From Desulfobacterales bacterium (GTDB taxonomy: Bacteria; Desulfobacterota; Desulfobacteria; Desulfobacterales; UBA11574), in NCBI GenBank assembly GCA_012974475.1, contig JAAXQD010000036.1, positions 1 through 6,777 on the forward strand: DNA of 6,777 nt, written 5' to 3'. The position numbers were made by a program, and so were the translations under genes. The notes under the pieces were generated by a model. That model ran no database searches. It saw nothing but the letters and a program-made list of their open reading frames with translations, and was not told where the DNA came from. Numbering within the stretch: position 1 is the stretch's first letter; every line of letters begins with the position of its first letter. This document shows, piece after piece, positions 1 through 6,568 of this stretch.

Positions 1-36
1 TAAGCTGAATTTGCCAATATCTAAGAGGAGGAATCA

Positions 37-267
37 ATGCCTGTTTTCAGCTACTTGGCATACCCTGTGCGGGGTGCGAAGGAAGAGTTGCTCAATGATC
101 TTGCAGCTCTCGACCATTGCGAAGTGATGCCGGCCGAAAATGAGGAGGTCCTAATCCTTGTGACCGATACACCGGATGAGGAAAAGGAAAAAGCGTTACA
201 AAAAAATCTTAGGCAATTAAAATCGTTACAATCTCTTAGCATGACATTTGGCCATACGGACGAGTAA
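37..267 (+). CDS. napD: NapD-like chaperone for the periplasmic nitrate reductase
   Basis: Small cytoplasmic protein of 76 residues, within the usual 75-90 residue size of NapD. NapD proteins bind the twin-arginine signal peptide of NapA and hold back its export until the molybdenum cofactor is inserted. The protein opens with a beta-strand-like MPVFSYLAYPV, followed by an amphipathic helix, a second strand around EEVLILVTDTP (residues 36-46), another helix, and a closing strand near LQSLSMTFGH. This matches the ferredoxin-like beta-alpha-beta fold of the family. The start is supported by a strong ribosome binding site, GAGGAGG at 25-31, five bases before the ATG. The gene ends 27 nt before napA, whose product carries the Tat signal it would bind. 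Recognition rests on pattern and context, since NapD sequences are weakly conserved. The first 36 nt hold no recognisable gene end or promoter. Confidence 0.88.
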   Translation: MPVFSYLAYPVRGAKEELLNDLAALDHCEVMPAENEEVLILVTDTPDEEKEKALQKNLRQLKSLQSLSMTFGHTDE

Positions 268-294
268 ACAAAAAATACACAGAAGGAGTCGCAA

Positions 295-1221
295 ATGAAT
301 ATTACCAGAAGATCATTCATTAAATCCTTGGCCTTAAACAGTGCCGTGGTTGCTGCAGCGACCGTCTTTCCGGGAATCAGTTTCGGGGCGTGGAAAGAAA
401 CAGACATCCTCTCGGGAGGGATTCAATGGAAAAAGACGCCCTGTCGTTTTTGCGGCACAGGATGCGGCCTTCTGGTCGGCATTTCCGGTGATCGTGCCGT
501 GGCTGTAAAAGGAGATCCCAATTGTACGGTCAATAAAGGGTTATGCTGTGTCAAAGGCTATCATAGTGTCCAGATCCTTTATGGTAAAGACAGAATAAAA
601 AAAGCTTTGGTACGAAAAAACGATACGTTGGTAGAAGTTCCTTTAAAAGAGGCGCTAGATCTTGTGGCCGAGAAAATGAAAGAGACGATCAAAAGCCACG
701 GAAAAGATGCCGTATCCATATATGGATCCGGTCAATGGTCGATTCCCGACGGGTACGCAGCATCCAAACTTTTCAAAGGGTGTATCGGCACCAATAATGT
801 GGAAGCAAACGCCCGTCTCTGCATGGCAAGTGCGGTAACGGGGTGTTTGACTTCTTTCGGCCTGGATGAGCCCATGGGCTGTTATGAGGACATCGATAAC
901 GCCGACGTCTTTGTCACCTGGGGCAACAATATGGCCGAGATGCATCCTGTCCTCTTTTCCAGAATGCTGGCCAATCGCAAAAGCAAGACCCATGTCAAGA
1001 TTATCGATTTTGCCACCCGTACCACCCGCAGCAGCCAGGCTGCGGACAAATCGATTCTCTTCAAGCCCCAAACTGACCTGGCTGTGGCCAATGCCATTTG
1101 TTACGAGATTATCCGTAACAAGTGGGTGAATTGGAGTTTTGTAAAAAAGCACGTATCCTTTCACAAGGGAAAAACCAACATCGGCTATGGCACAACCTGG
1201 TTTACAATATTCACCTCCTGA
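295..1221 (+). pseudogene. napA: napA, N-terminal part: periplasmic nitrate reductase catalytic subunit, truncated by a frame break
   Basis: The catalytic Mo-bisMGD subunit reduces nitrate to nitrite in the periplasm. The ATG follows AAGGAG (283-288). Residues 1-31 form a Tat signal with the twin-arginine motif TRRSFIKS at 4-11 and a hydrophobic stretch after it. The [4Fe-4S] motif is C50, C53, C57 and C85 (CRFCGTGC, then GLCCVKGY; the extra C84 replaces the usual Asn). LCMASAV at 175-181 contains Cys176, which by family alignment is the molybdenum ligand that separates NapA from serine- or selenocysteine-type relatives. GNNMAEMHPVLFSR at 210-223 is a further NapA signature. Homology runs to IGYG at 296-299. 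The frame then reads nine unrelated residues and stops at TGA 1219-1221, so the protein is 308 residues against roughly 750-830 for NapA. Conservation up to the break is excellent, so the lesion is recent or is an assembly fault. Confidence 0.9.
1180..1200 (+). other. Break point inside napA: out-of-frame internal deletion
   Basis: Upstream of this point the protein reads TNIGYG in the frame of the napA start. Downstream it reads HNLVYNIHLL in another frame. The two motifs are normally separated by about 80 residues, estimated from memory of NapA alignments. The missing segment includes the highly conserved SYWTMGFNQHTRG block that lines the cofactor pocket. A single inserted or lost base cannot explain this, because the intervening residues occur in no frame. 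The missing length must equal 3n+1 nucleotides, probably near 240. The exact join cannot be fixed and lies around 1186-1192. No direct repeat or insertion-element remnant is visible at the join. Confidence 0.8.
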
Positions 1222-2390
1222 CGGGCAAGATTTCCACTCCCGGTAACAGCCCTTTCTCTTTGACCGGCCAGCCCAGTGCCTGCGGCACTGTGCGTGAAGT
1301 GGGGACTTTGACCCATAAGCTCCCCCACGGCGTCGTCATGCAGGAAAAGGCCCGTAAGCTGGCCGCAAAGATCTGGCAGGTGCCGGTGGAAAACATCGAT
1401 CCCAAACCCACCTATCACACCGTTGAAATGTTCCGGGCACTTGACAGGGGAGATATCCGTTTTATGTGGATTCAGGTGACCAACCCCATGGTCACGATGC
1501 CCAATTTGAGAAGGTATCGAGACGGCGCTAAAAAGGAAGGGCGTTTCATGGTGGTGTCCGAAATATATCCGACCCCCACCTCCGATGTGGCCGATGTGGT
1601 ACTGCCGTCAGCCTTGTGGATCGAGAGGGAAGGGTTTTTCGGAAATTCGGAAAGGCGCACGCAGCACAACGAACAAATCGTTCCCACTCCGGGGGATACC
1701 ATGTGCAATACCTGGCAGCTCATTGAAGTGGCCAGAAGATTGGGATTCAAAAAACAGTTTCCCTGGAGCCGGAAAACCTATATTGAAGATATCTGGAATG
1801 AGTATATCCAGTTCCACGACAACCCCAAGCACCGGATGGCGCCTTACAAAGAGCTTAAAGCGCGATCGGGAATTCAATGGCCTTTTGTAAACGGCATGGA
1901 GACAAAATGGCGCTATAATGCCAAATATGATCCAGCCTGTAAGCAAAAAGACTTTCATTTTTACGGAAAGCCGGATAACAGAGCCTGGATATGGCTGAGA
2001 CCCTACGAACTGCCGGCGGAATCGCCTGACAGTGAATATCCTTTCTGGCTCAATACCGGTCGAGTTCTGGAGCACTGGCATACCGGCTCTATGACCCGGC
2101 GCGTCCCGATCCTGCACAAGGCTGTTCCGGAATCCTATGTGGAGATTAATTCCGACGATGCCGATCGCTTGGGCATCACCAACGGAAGCAAGGTTAAAAT
2201 TTCTTCTAGAAGGGGTTCCGTTGTGATGAAGGCCAATATCAACGGCAGGGGACGTCCACCAAAAGGGATGGTTTTCGTTCCTTTTTTTGACGAAAGCTAT
2301 TTAATCAATGAGGTCACCTTGGATGCATTTTGCCCCATATCCAAACAGCCGGATTATAAAAAATGCGCTGTAAAAGTGGAGAGAGCATGA
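1191..2390 (+). pseudogene. napA: napA, C-terminal part: molybdopterin-binding domains of periplasmic nitrate reductase, in a shifted frame
   Basis: This is the remaining 399 residues of NapA, read in a different frame from the N-terminal part. The frame is open upstream to an ATG at 1122, but the residues encoded before 1191 are only a shadow of the N-terminal frame. True homology starts at HNLVYNIHLLTGKIS. Further NapA signatures are PFSLTGQPSACGT (nt 1251-1289), the ADVVLPSALWIEREG block with FGNSERRTQ (nt 1590-1664), and the C-terminal MGD-binding segment GRVLEHWHTGSMTRRVPIL (nt 2058-2114). The protein ends in the family-typical DYKKCAVKVERA. The large insertion present in the enterobacterial enzyme before the RW/QWPxVNG motif is shorter here, as in the compact Desulfovibrio-type NapA. 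No ribosome binding site precedes this part, so independent translation is unlikely. Its TGA overlaps the next gene's start by 3 nt. Confidence 0.88.
2378..2383 (+). promoter_or_regulatory. Ribosome binding site GGAGAG that fixes the start of the NapB-like gene
   Basis: GGAGAG lies four bases before the ATG at 2387, inside the last codons of napA. It favours 2387 (MMEKPN) over the in-frame upstream ATG at 2363, which has no comparable purine tract. A second ATG at 2390 directly follows and would lose only one residue. The ATGA overlap with the napA stop indicates translational coupling. Confidence 0.6.
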
Positions 2391-3082
2391 TGGAAAAGCC
2401 AAATCATAAGGAGAAACAGAAGGTGGGGCGGGTCTTTCTTGTTTTTGCCGGGATTTGCTTGCTTGCCATACCGTTTGTCGTACTTTCGGCCTGGAACTAT
2501 GAGCCCAAGGAAAGTAAGGCGGCGGTGGTGGAAACCCAGAGCCAGGACTTTGATCAGAACGGGAAATCCATTTTCGAAAACTATGATCGGATATCCAGGG
2601 ACTATCTGAAAGGCACGTCCACGGAACGGACCCTTGGTGAATACTATTCCCGGAGACAATATGTCGGGTCACCACCCTTTATCCCGCATAAGGTTGAGGA
2701 AGCAGATGAAGCCCAAGTTGAGTGTCTTGCATGTCATGCCAGAGGCGGTTGGACGGAAGAGCTAAGGAGAAATACGCCTCTAACGCCCCATCCGGAACAA
2801 GTTGCCTGCAGGCAATGCCACGTTAGAATGACAACAGACAAACTGTTTGTTGTCAACAACTGGATGAGTCTTCCCCCACCCCGTTTGGGCCGATCTGATC
2901 TGCCGGGGGCTCCGCCTCCCATTCCGCATGATCTTCAGATGAGAGGCGATTGTATTGCGTGCCATGTGGGCCCCGGTGCGGTAGCGACCATTCGTGTGGA
3001 ACATCCTTCGCGGGGAAATTGCAGGCAATGTCATGTGCCGGATTCTTATGCGGAACCGTTTCAAAGAAAACCAAATTTCTAA
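2387..3082 (+). CDS. Membrane-anchored tetrahaem cytochrome c with two tandem NapB-like modules
   Basis: Protein of 231 residues from the coupled start. Residues 14-35 are one hydrophobic segment after a lysine-rich N-terminus, either a signal peptide or an uncleaved anchor. Four CxxCH haem sites follow: C113-H117 (CLACH), C141-H145 (CRQCH), C189-H193 (CIACH) and C212-H216 (CRQCH). They form two similar halves. Each starts with a G(S/A)PPxIPH block (94-101 and 174-181), which in NapB supplies a distal histidine ligand. Each then has a first haem, an HP dipeptide (H135, H206), and exactly four residues later CRQCHV. NapB is normally a soluble dihaem protein of about 15 kDa that passes electrons to NapA. 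This looks like an internally duplicated NapB, placed directly after napA where napB is expected. The role as electron donor to NapA is inferred from similarity and position. An unrelated tetrahaem cytochrome is less likely. Confidence 0.85.
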   Translation: MMEKPNHKEKQKVGRVFLVFAGICLLAIPFVVLSAWNYEPKESKAAVVETQSQDFDQNGKSIFENYDRISRDYLKGTSTERTLGEYYSRRQYVGSPPFIPHKVEEADEAQVECLACHARGGWTEELRRNTPLTPHPEQVACRQCHVRMTTDKLFVVNNWMSLPPPRLGRSDLPGAPPPIPHDLQMRGDCIACHVGPGAVATIRVEHPSRGNCRQCHVPDSYAEPFQRKPNF

Positions 3083-3097
3083 TAAAATTGTGATGTT

Positions 3098-3721
3098 ATG
3101 AAAATATCAGCGTTTAAAACCGGCCGTTTCTGGATATTGTTTTTATTGCTTCTCATCTTCTCATGGGGATATGCATTTTCCGAAAAAGATAGCGTCGTAG
3201 AGATCTATAAGAATGCCACCGCCCCGTTTGATGATGAAAAGAGCGTCGATTCGATCTTATTGATTCCGGATAATACTGTTCCGGTGGAAACCAAATACCA
3301 GGGCGGGTTTTTCTGGACAGAGACCCGTAAGGACAAGATAGAGCGCTTTAAATGCAGTGAATGCCACAATAATAAAGACGTCCAGATTGCGCGGGCTGCT
3401 GAAATAGCACATGGAGATATCATCCTGGACCATGGCGGACAAGATAAACCGTTATCCTGCTATACCTGTCACAAAAAGGATGACCGCAATTTTCTGGTAA
3501 CCGAAGAAGGATCGAAAATAGATATGGATCACAGTTATCAGATGTGCGGCCAGTGCCACTTCAGACAAAAAAAAGATTGGGTGGGCGGTGCACACGGCAA
3601 GCGAGTCTCCTACTGGGCAGGCACGCGGGTGGTCAAGACCTGTACGTCTTGTCACGATCCCCACTCTCCGCTTTTTGAGAAACGGTGGCCCAAAACATAC
3701 TCACCTCCTCTGGTCAATTAG
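3098..3721 (+). CDS. Exported tetrahaem cytochrome c (cytochrome c3/multihaem family)
   Basis: Protein of 207 residues. Residues 11-28 are a hydrophobic signal peptide, probably cleaved near AFS-EK, so the protein is periplasmic. Four CxxCH sites are seen: C86-H90 (CSECH), C121-H125 (CYTCH), C150-H154 (CGQCH) and C182-H186 (CTSCH). H105, H112, H145, H166 and H189 are candidates for distal ligands, suggesting bis-histidine low-potential haems. The C-terminal pattern AHGKR, then W-x-G-x-RVV, then CTSCHDPHSP resembles small multihaem cytochromes encoded next to Fe-S/NrfD pairs. It is not a NapC/NirT protein, since it lacks the N-terminal anchor plus CxxCHxM-type quinol site. It starts 15 nt after the NapB-like gene with no clear Shine-Dalgarno sequence, so the start relies on the signal peptide and spacing. 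The likely role is electron relay between the Fe-S subunit and the NapB-like cytochrome (inference). Confidence 0.85.
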   Translation: MKISAFKTGRFWILFLLLLIFSWGYAFSEKDSVVEIYKNATAPFDDEKSVDSILLIPDNTVPVETKYQGGFFWTETRKDKIERFKCSECHNNKDVQIARAAEIAHGDIILDHGGQDKPLSCYTCHKKDDRNFLVTEEGSKIDMDHSYQMCGQCHFRQKKDWVGGAHGKRVSYWAGTRVVKTCTSCHDPHSPLFEKRWPKTYSPPLVN

Positions 3722-3730
3722 GGAAATACT

Positions 3731-4702
3731 ATGAATTCCCGGAAAAATAAAGATTGCCGGAAGCAAAAAAAGAACACTCCATTACAGGACAAACCCTTCG
3801 GCCGGCGAGAATTCCTCAAAGGCGCCGTAAAGGCCGCCGCACTGGGAAGTGCTGCGATGGTGTCAGGGTGTGGAACCGGCTTGCTGGGTTCAAGTGAAGA
3901 AGATTCATTACGGTGGAAGGAATACTTCAAGAAGCATTACCGCCTCATGACCCAGGAAGAAAAAGATGAGACAGTTCGGCGTCTGGAGCGGTTAGCCAGA
4001 TTGAGAAGAGGTGTGGATATACAGATGAGCTCCAAGGGGCCGATAGAAAGGATTTTATTTGGCTATGCCTTTAATCTCACAAGATGTGAAGGGTTTATGG
4101 AATGCGTGGCAGCCTGCGTTAAAGAGAACAATCTCGACCGGAAGTCAAACACTCAATATATCCGTATCTTTGAGATGGAACACGGCGAGATGTCCCCTGC
4201 GTCAGGCAACAGCAAATACTTCCATGAAGTGCCGGTTGAAGATCATTTCTACATGGGGGTTCAGTGTTTCCACTGTGAGAAGGCCCCCTGTGTCAAAGCA
4301 TGCCCCACACAGGCTACCTATAGAGAGCCGGATGGAATCGTAGTTGTGGACTATGACTGGTGTATCGGTTGTCGATATTGTATCGCAGCCTGCCCCTATT
4401 ATGGGCGTCGCTTCAACTGGAACGAACCTTATGTTCCCGTAAATGAAATAACCAAAAAGCAACACTATCTCGGTAACCGGATGCGTACCAAAGGACAGAT
4501 GGAGAAATGCACCTTTTGTGTTCAGAGGACCAGAGAAGGCAGACTGCCCGCCTGCGTTGAGGCTTGCCCCACCGGTGCAAGAGTATTCGGAAACCTTCTG
4601 GACCCCAAAAGCGAAATAAGATACGTCCTGAAAAACAAAAAGGTTTTCAGGTTCAAAGAAGAGTTGGGCACGGATGCAAAGTATTGGTATTTTATAGATT
4701 AA
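3731..4702 (+). CDS. Tat-exported four-cluster ferredoxin-like Fe-S protein (NrfC/DsrO/NapG-like)
   Basis: Protein of 323 residues. GRREFLKG at 24-31 is a twin-arginine motif followed by a hydrophobic segment that ends in VSGC (44-47). That is a possible lipobox, so the protein may be a Tat-exported lipoprotein. Cysteine groups are: group I C119, C125, C129; group II C179, C182, C187, C191; group III C211, C214, C217, C221; group IV C260, C263, C275, C279. This is the NrfC/DmsB-type layout for four clusters, except that group I has Phe122 where the second cysteine is expected, which may give a three-iron cluster. Such subunits pass electrons between an NrfD-type membrane protein and periplasmic partners. 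The next gene encodes that partner. The start codon lies 9 nt after the previous stop with a weak AGGGAAA site. NapG is an alternative name, but pairing with NrfD rather than NapH argues for the NrfC/DsrO type. Confidence 0.87.
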   Translation: MNSRKNKDCRKQKKNTPLQDKPFGRREFLKGAVKAAALGSAAMVSGCGTGLLGSSEEDSLRWKEYFKKHYRLMTQEEKDETVRRLERLARLRRGVDIQMSSKGPIERILFGYAFNLTRCEGFMECVAACVKENNLDRKSNTQYIRIFEMEHGEMSPASGNSKYFHEVPVEDHFYMGVQCFHCEKAPCVKACPTQATYREPDGIVVVDYDWCIGCRYCIAACPYYGRRFNWNEPYVPVNEITKKQHYLGNRMRTKGQMEKCTFCVQRTREGRLPACVEACPTGARVFGNLLDPKSEIRYVLKNKKVFRFKEELGTDAKYWYFID

Positions 4703-4801
4703 AAAAAACATGTGAATTAGGTCTTATTATTGATGCTGGCAATACCCGTTGTGTCTGTAATTTTCTTGAGGCAGTCCGGTAAATAAAGCAGGAGAGAAGT
4801 A

Positions 4802-6031
4802 ATGATAAAAAAGCCTCCCGGAAAAGGATTGATGGCATTTTTTGCGGATATCATTCGGTGGAATCTATCCGGAGGGATCGTCTATCAGTTATATCTTTGT
4901 GTTTTGGCCGCTTTTATGGTGCTTGGCGTTTACGCCTACTTTATCCAAATAAACCTTGGCCTTTCAGCCACGAACATGTCCGATATCGTAAGTTGGGGGT
5001 TCTACATATCCAATTTTACATTTTTGGTGGGTGTGGCGGCGGCGGCGGTGATGATAATTTTGCCCGCATATATCTTCAAAGACAAGGACCTGCACAAGGT
5101 GGTGATCATCGGCGAAGTGGTGGCCATTGGCGCTCTGGTCATGTGTCTGATGTTTGTCTTTGTGGATCTCGGCAGCCCTTTGAAAGCGTGGCATATGATG
5201 CCGATTATCGGGATTTTTAATTGGCCGTCATCGTTACTTACATGGGATGTCATCGTACTTAACGGTTATCTGGCCCTGAACCTTATGGTGCCGGCTTATA
5301 TCGTTTATTGCCATTATAACCATCGAAAACCCGATGAGAGAAAATATCGTCCCTTAATTTTTATCTCAATATTCTGGGCCTTTGCTATCCACCTGGTTAC
5401 GGCCTTTCTATATGAGGGCCTACCGGCCAGGCCTTTTTGGAACAATCCGTTGATGGGGCCCCGATTTTTAGCATCCGCTTTTGCGGCCGGCCCGGCTTTG
5501 ATTATCATGGTACTGGTCATTATTAATTTTACCACCACATTTAAAATTGAAGCCCAAGTTTTTAACAAACTGCGGCGAATTATTGTGGTTTCTGCAATCA
5601 TTAATCTGATCATGCTCTTTTCCGAAATTTTCAAGGAGTTTTACTTGCCCACCCATCACAGTCTGCCGGCTGTCTTTCTCTATTTCGGTCTCGACGGTCA
5701 TAATTCCCTGGTCCCATGGATTTGGACCGCCATCAGCATGAATCTTTTAGGCACGCTGACGCTGGCCGTTAACCCGGGCCGGAATAACCCCAAGGTGCTG
5801 TTTCCGGCGTGTATCCTACTCTTTTTAGGTGTCTGGATCGAAAAAGGTATCGGACTGATTGTGCCGGGTTTAGTCCCTTCACCTTTAGGAGAGGTTGTTG
5901 ATTATGCGCCAAGTTGGGTGGAAGTCAGTGTTACCCTCGGTATCCTGGCTTTGGGTGTTTTTGTTGTCACCATGTTGATTAGACCGGCGCTGATTATCGA
6001 GGAGAGATTTGGAGTGGAACAAGGGACGTAG
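4802..6031 (+). CDS. nrfD: NrfD/DsrP-like polytopic membrane subunit, probable menaquinol dehydrogenase
   Basis: Protein of 409 residues with about ten hydrophobic helices, roughly at 27-50, 66-90, 100-122, 146-170, 183-203, 219-242, 256-278, 304-324, 331-357 and 372-396. Family features include WGFYISNFTFLVGVAA (65-80) and the C-terminal pattern GKGIGL-type helix, then PSPLGE, YAPSWVEVSVTLGI (368-381). These fit the longer HmcC/DsrP/ActC/QrcD branch rather than the short NrfD or PsrC. Proteins of this family exchange electrons between the quinone pool and a periplasmic Fe-S subunit and carry no haem themselves. GGAGAG at 4791-4796 lies five bases before the ATG. The gene follows the Fe-S gene after a 99-nt gap in which no further gene or clear hairpin is visible. 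The direction of electron flow, quinol to nitrate reductase, is inferred from the cluster. The symbol denotes the family, not proven orthology to E. coli NrfD. Confidence 0.88.
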   Translation: MIKKPPGKGLMAFFADIIRWNLSGGIVYQLYLCVLAAFMVLGVYAYFIQINLGLSATNMSDIVSWGFYISNFTFLVGVAAAAVMIILPAYIFKDKDLHKVVIIGEVVAIGALVMCLMFVFVDLGSPLKAWHMMPIIGIFNWPSSLLTWDVIVLNGYLALNLMVPAYIVYCHYNHRKPDERKYRPLIFISIFWAFAIHLVTAFLYEGLPARPFWNNPLMGPRFLASAFAAGPALIIMVLVIINFTTTFKIEAQVFNKLRRIIVVSAIINLIMLFSEIFKEFYLPTHHSLPAVFLYFGLDGHNSLVPWIWTAISMNLLGTLTLAVNPGRNNPKVLFPACILLFLGVWIEKGIGLIVPGLVPSPLGEVVDYAPSWVEVSVTLGILALGVFVVTMLIRPALIIEERFGVEQGT

Positions 6032-6136
6032 CATTAACGGTCTTATATCAAAGCGGTACCGGCATCAGATACTAATAAGGGGCATGCACCACAACGCATT
6101 AATTCACCTGTCACCTTTATCAATCAAGGAGGGACT

Positions 6137-6448
6137 ATGTATTTGCCGAAGACATATGAGAATTTTTCAGTTAAATTTTCTGAAATCATGAAAGATTATC
6201 AGCAATTGGGCAAAACCTGCCGCGAGGCCGGCCCACTGGAATATAAATGCCAGGACCTCATCAAACTCGGTATTGCCATCGGCGCCAACTCCAGAGGCGC
6301 AGTCATGTCTTCTGTCAGAAAGGCCCTGACATCAGGTTCCACACCCGAGGAAATTACCCATGCAGTCTTATTATCTCTGACCACCACCGGTTTCCCGAAT
6401 ATGATCGCCGCTCTGAGCTGGGTTAATGAGGTCCTTGATCAGGAATAA
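6137..6448 (+). CDS. Small carboxymuconolactone decarboxylase (CMD/AhpD-like) family protein
   Basis: Protein of 103 residues, typical for single-domain CMD proteins. It follows a strong AAGGAGGG (6126-6133) three bases before the ATG. The core reads LIKLGIAIGANSRGAVMSSVRKAL (41-64), then SGSTPEEITHAVLLSLTTTGFP (66-87) and AALSW (91-95). This gives the helix pattern and the A/S-G-x-T-x-EEI signature of the AhpD-like fold. The redox-active CxxC of AhpD would sit near residues 51-56, but here the sequence is NSRGAV without any cysteine, so a peroxidase or disulfide-reductase role is unlikely. The only cysteines, C28 and C38, are outside the active helix. No substrate can be assigned. The gene lies 105 nt after the NrfD gene and 120 nt before the fmdE-like gene, same strand, so membership of the nap transcript is possible but not shown. 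Confidence 0.8.
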   Translation: MYLPKTYENFSVKFSEIMKDYQQLGKTCREAGPLEYKCQDLIKLGIAIGANSRGAVMSSVRKALTSGSTPEEITHAVLLSLTTTGFPNMIAALSWVNEVLDQE

Positions 6449-6464
6449 ACGAAAAAAATCATAT

Positions 6465-6487
6465 AGCCGGAGCATATAATTCTGGCT
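6465..6487 (+). terminator. Possible weak terminator hairpin after the CMD gene
   Basis: AGCCGGA (6465-6471) can pair with TCTGGCT (6481-6487), a seven-pair stem with one G-U pair and a nine-base loop. It starts 17 nt after the CMD stop. Only three T residues follow, so rho-independent termination would be weak. It could equally be a transcript-stabilising hairpin. Confidence 0.25.
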
Positions 6488-6504
6488 TTGTGACTTAGCC
6501 AAAA

Positions 6505-6530
6505 AATGTAAAGGGCAATTTTTTTACATT
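6505..6530. promoter_or_regulatory. Inverted repeat AATGTAAA-N10-TTTACATT upstream of fmdE, possible operator
   Basis: Perfect eight-base arms at 6505-6512 and 6523-6530, separated by ten bases, lie 38 nt before the fmdE start. The arm spacing of about one helical turn suits a dimeric DNA-binding regulator. The right arm contains TTTACA, which resembles a -35 box, with a poor -10 candidate TAACAT at 6544-6549 at short spacing. It does not match the FNR (TTGAT-N4-ATCAA) or HcpR-like consensus. The surrounding sequence is AT-rich, so chance is possible. No regulator can be named. Confidence 0.3.
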
Positions 6531-6568
6531 GTTAGGTTAATTTTAACATAAACATATCGTAGGGGCAG

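Noticed and set aside
655..1164. Long minus-strand open frame (169 codons)
   Set aside because: It lies opposite well-conserved napA coding sequence and has no recognisable motifs; same judgement for the minus-strand frames at 1608-2117 and 4202-4711.
1170..1174. A5 run just before the napA break as a programmed frameshift site or simple homopolymer error
   Set aside because: A one-base shift would join the frames but could not supply the roughly 80 missing residues, and homology continues in the original frame past this run to IGYG.
1122..1190. ATG at 1122 as the true start of a separate downstream gene
   Set aside because: The 23 codons before 1191 are an out-of-frame reading of conserved napA sequence and no ribosome binding site precedes them.
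1219..1221. TGA at the end of the N-terminal napA frame as a selenocysteine codon
   Set aside because: The frame beyond it has no NapA homology, the matching sequence lies in another frame from 1191, and the metal ligand Cys176 is already present upstream.
2808..3036. Repeated TGCAGGCAATG at both CRQCH sites as a DNA repeat or recombination site
   Set aside because: It encodes the same CRQC haem motif in the two NapB-like halves and is explained by the protein-level duplication.
4564..4782. Small + strand open frame across the end of the Fe-S gene and the 99-nt gap
   Set aside because: Most of it is a shadow of the Fe-S gene, and there is no ribosome binding site or family motif.
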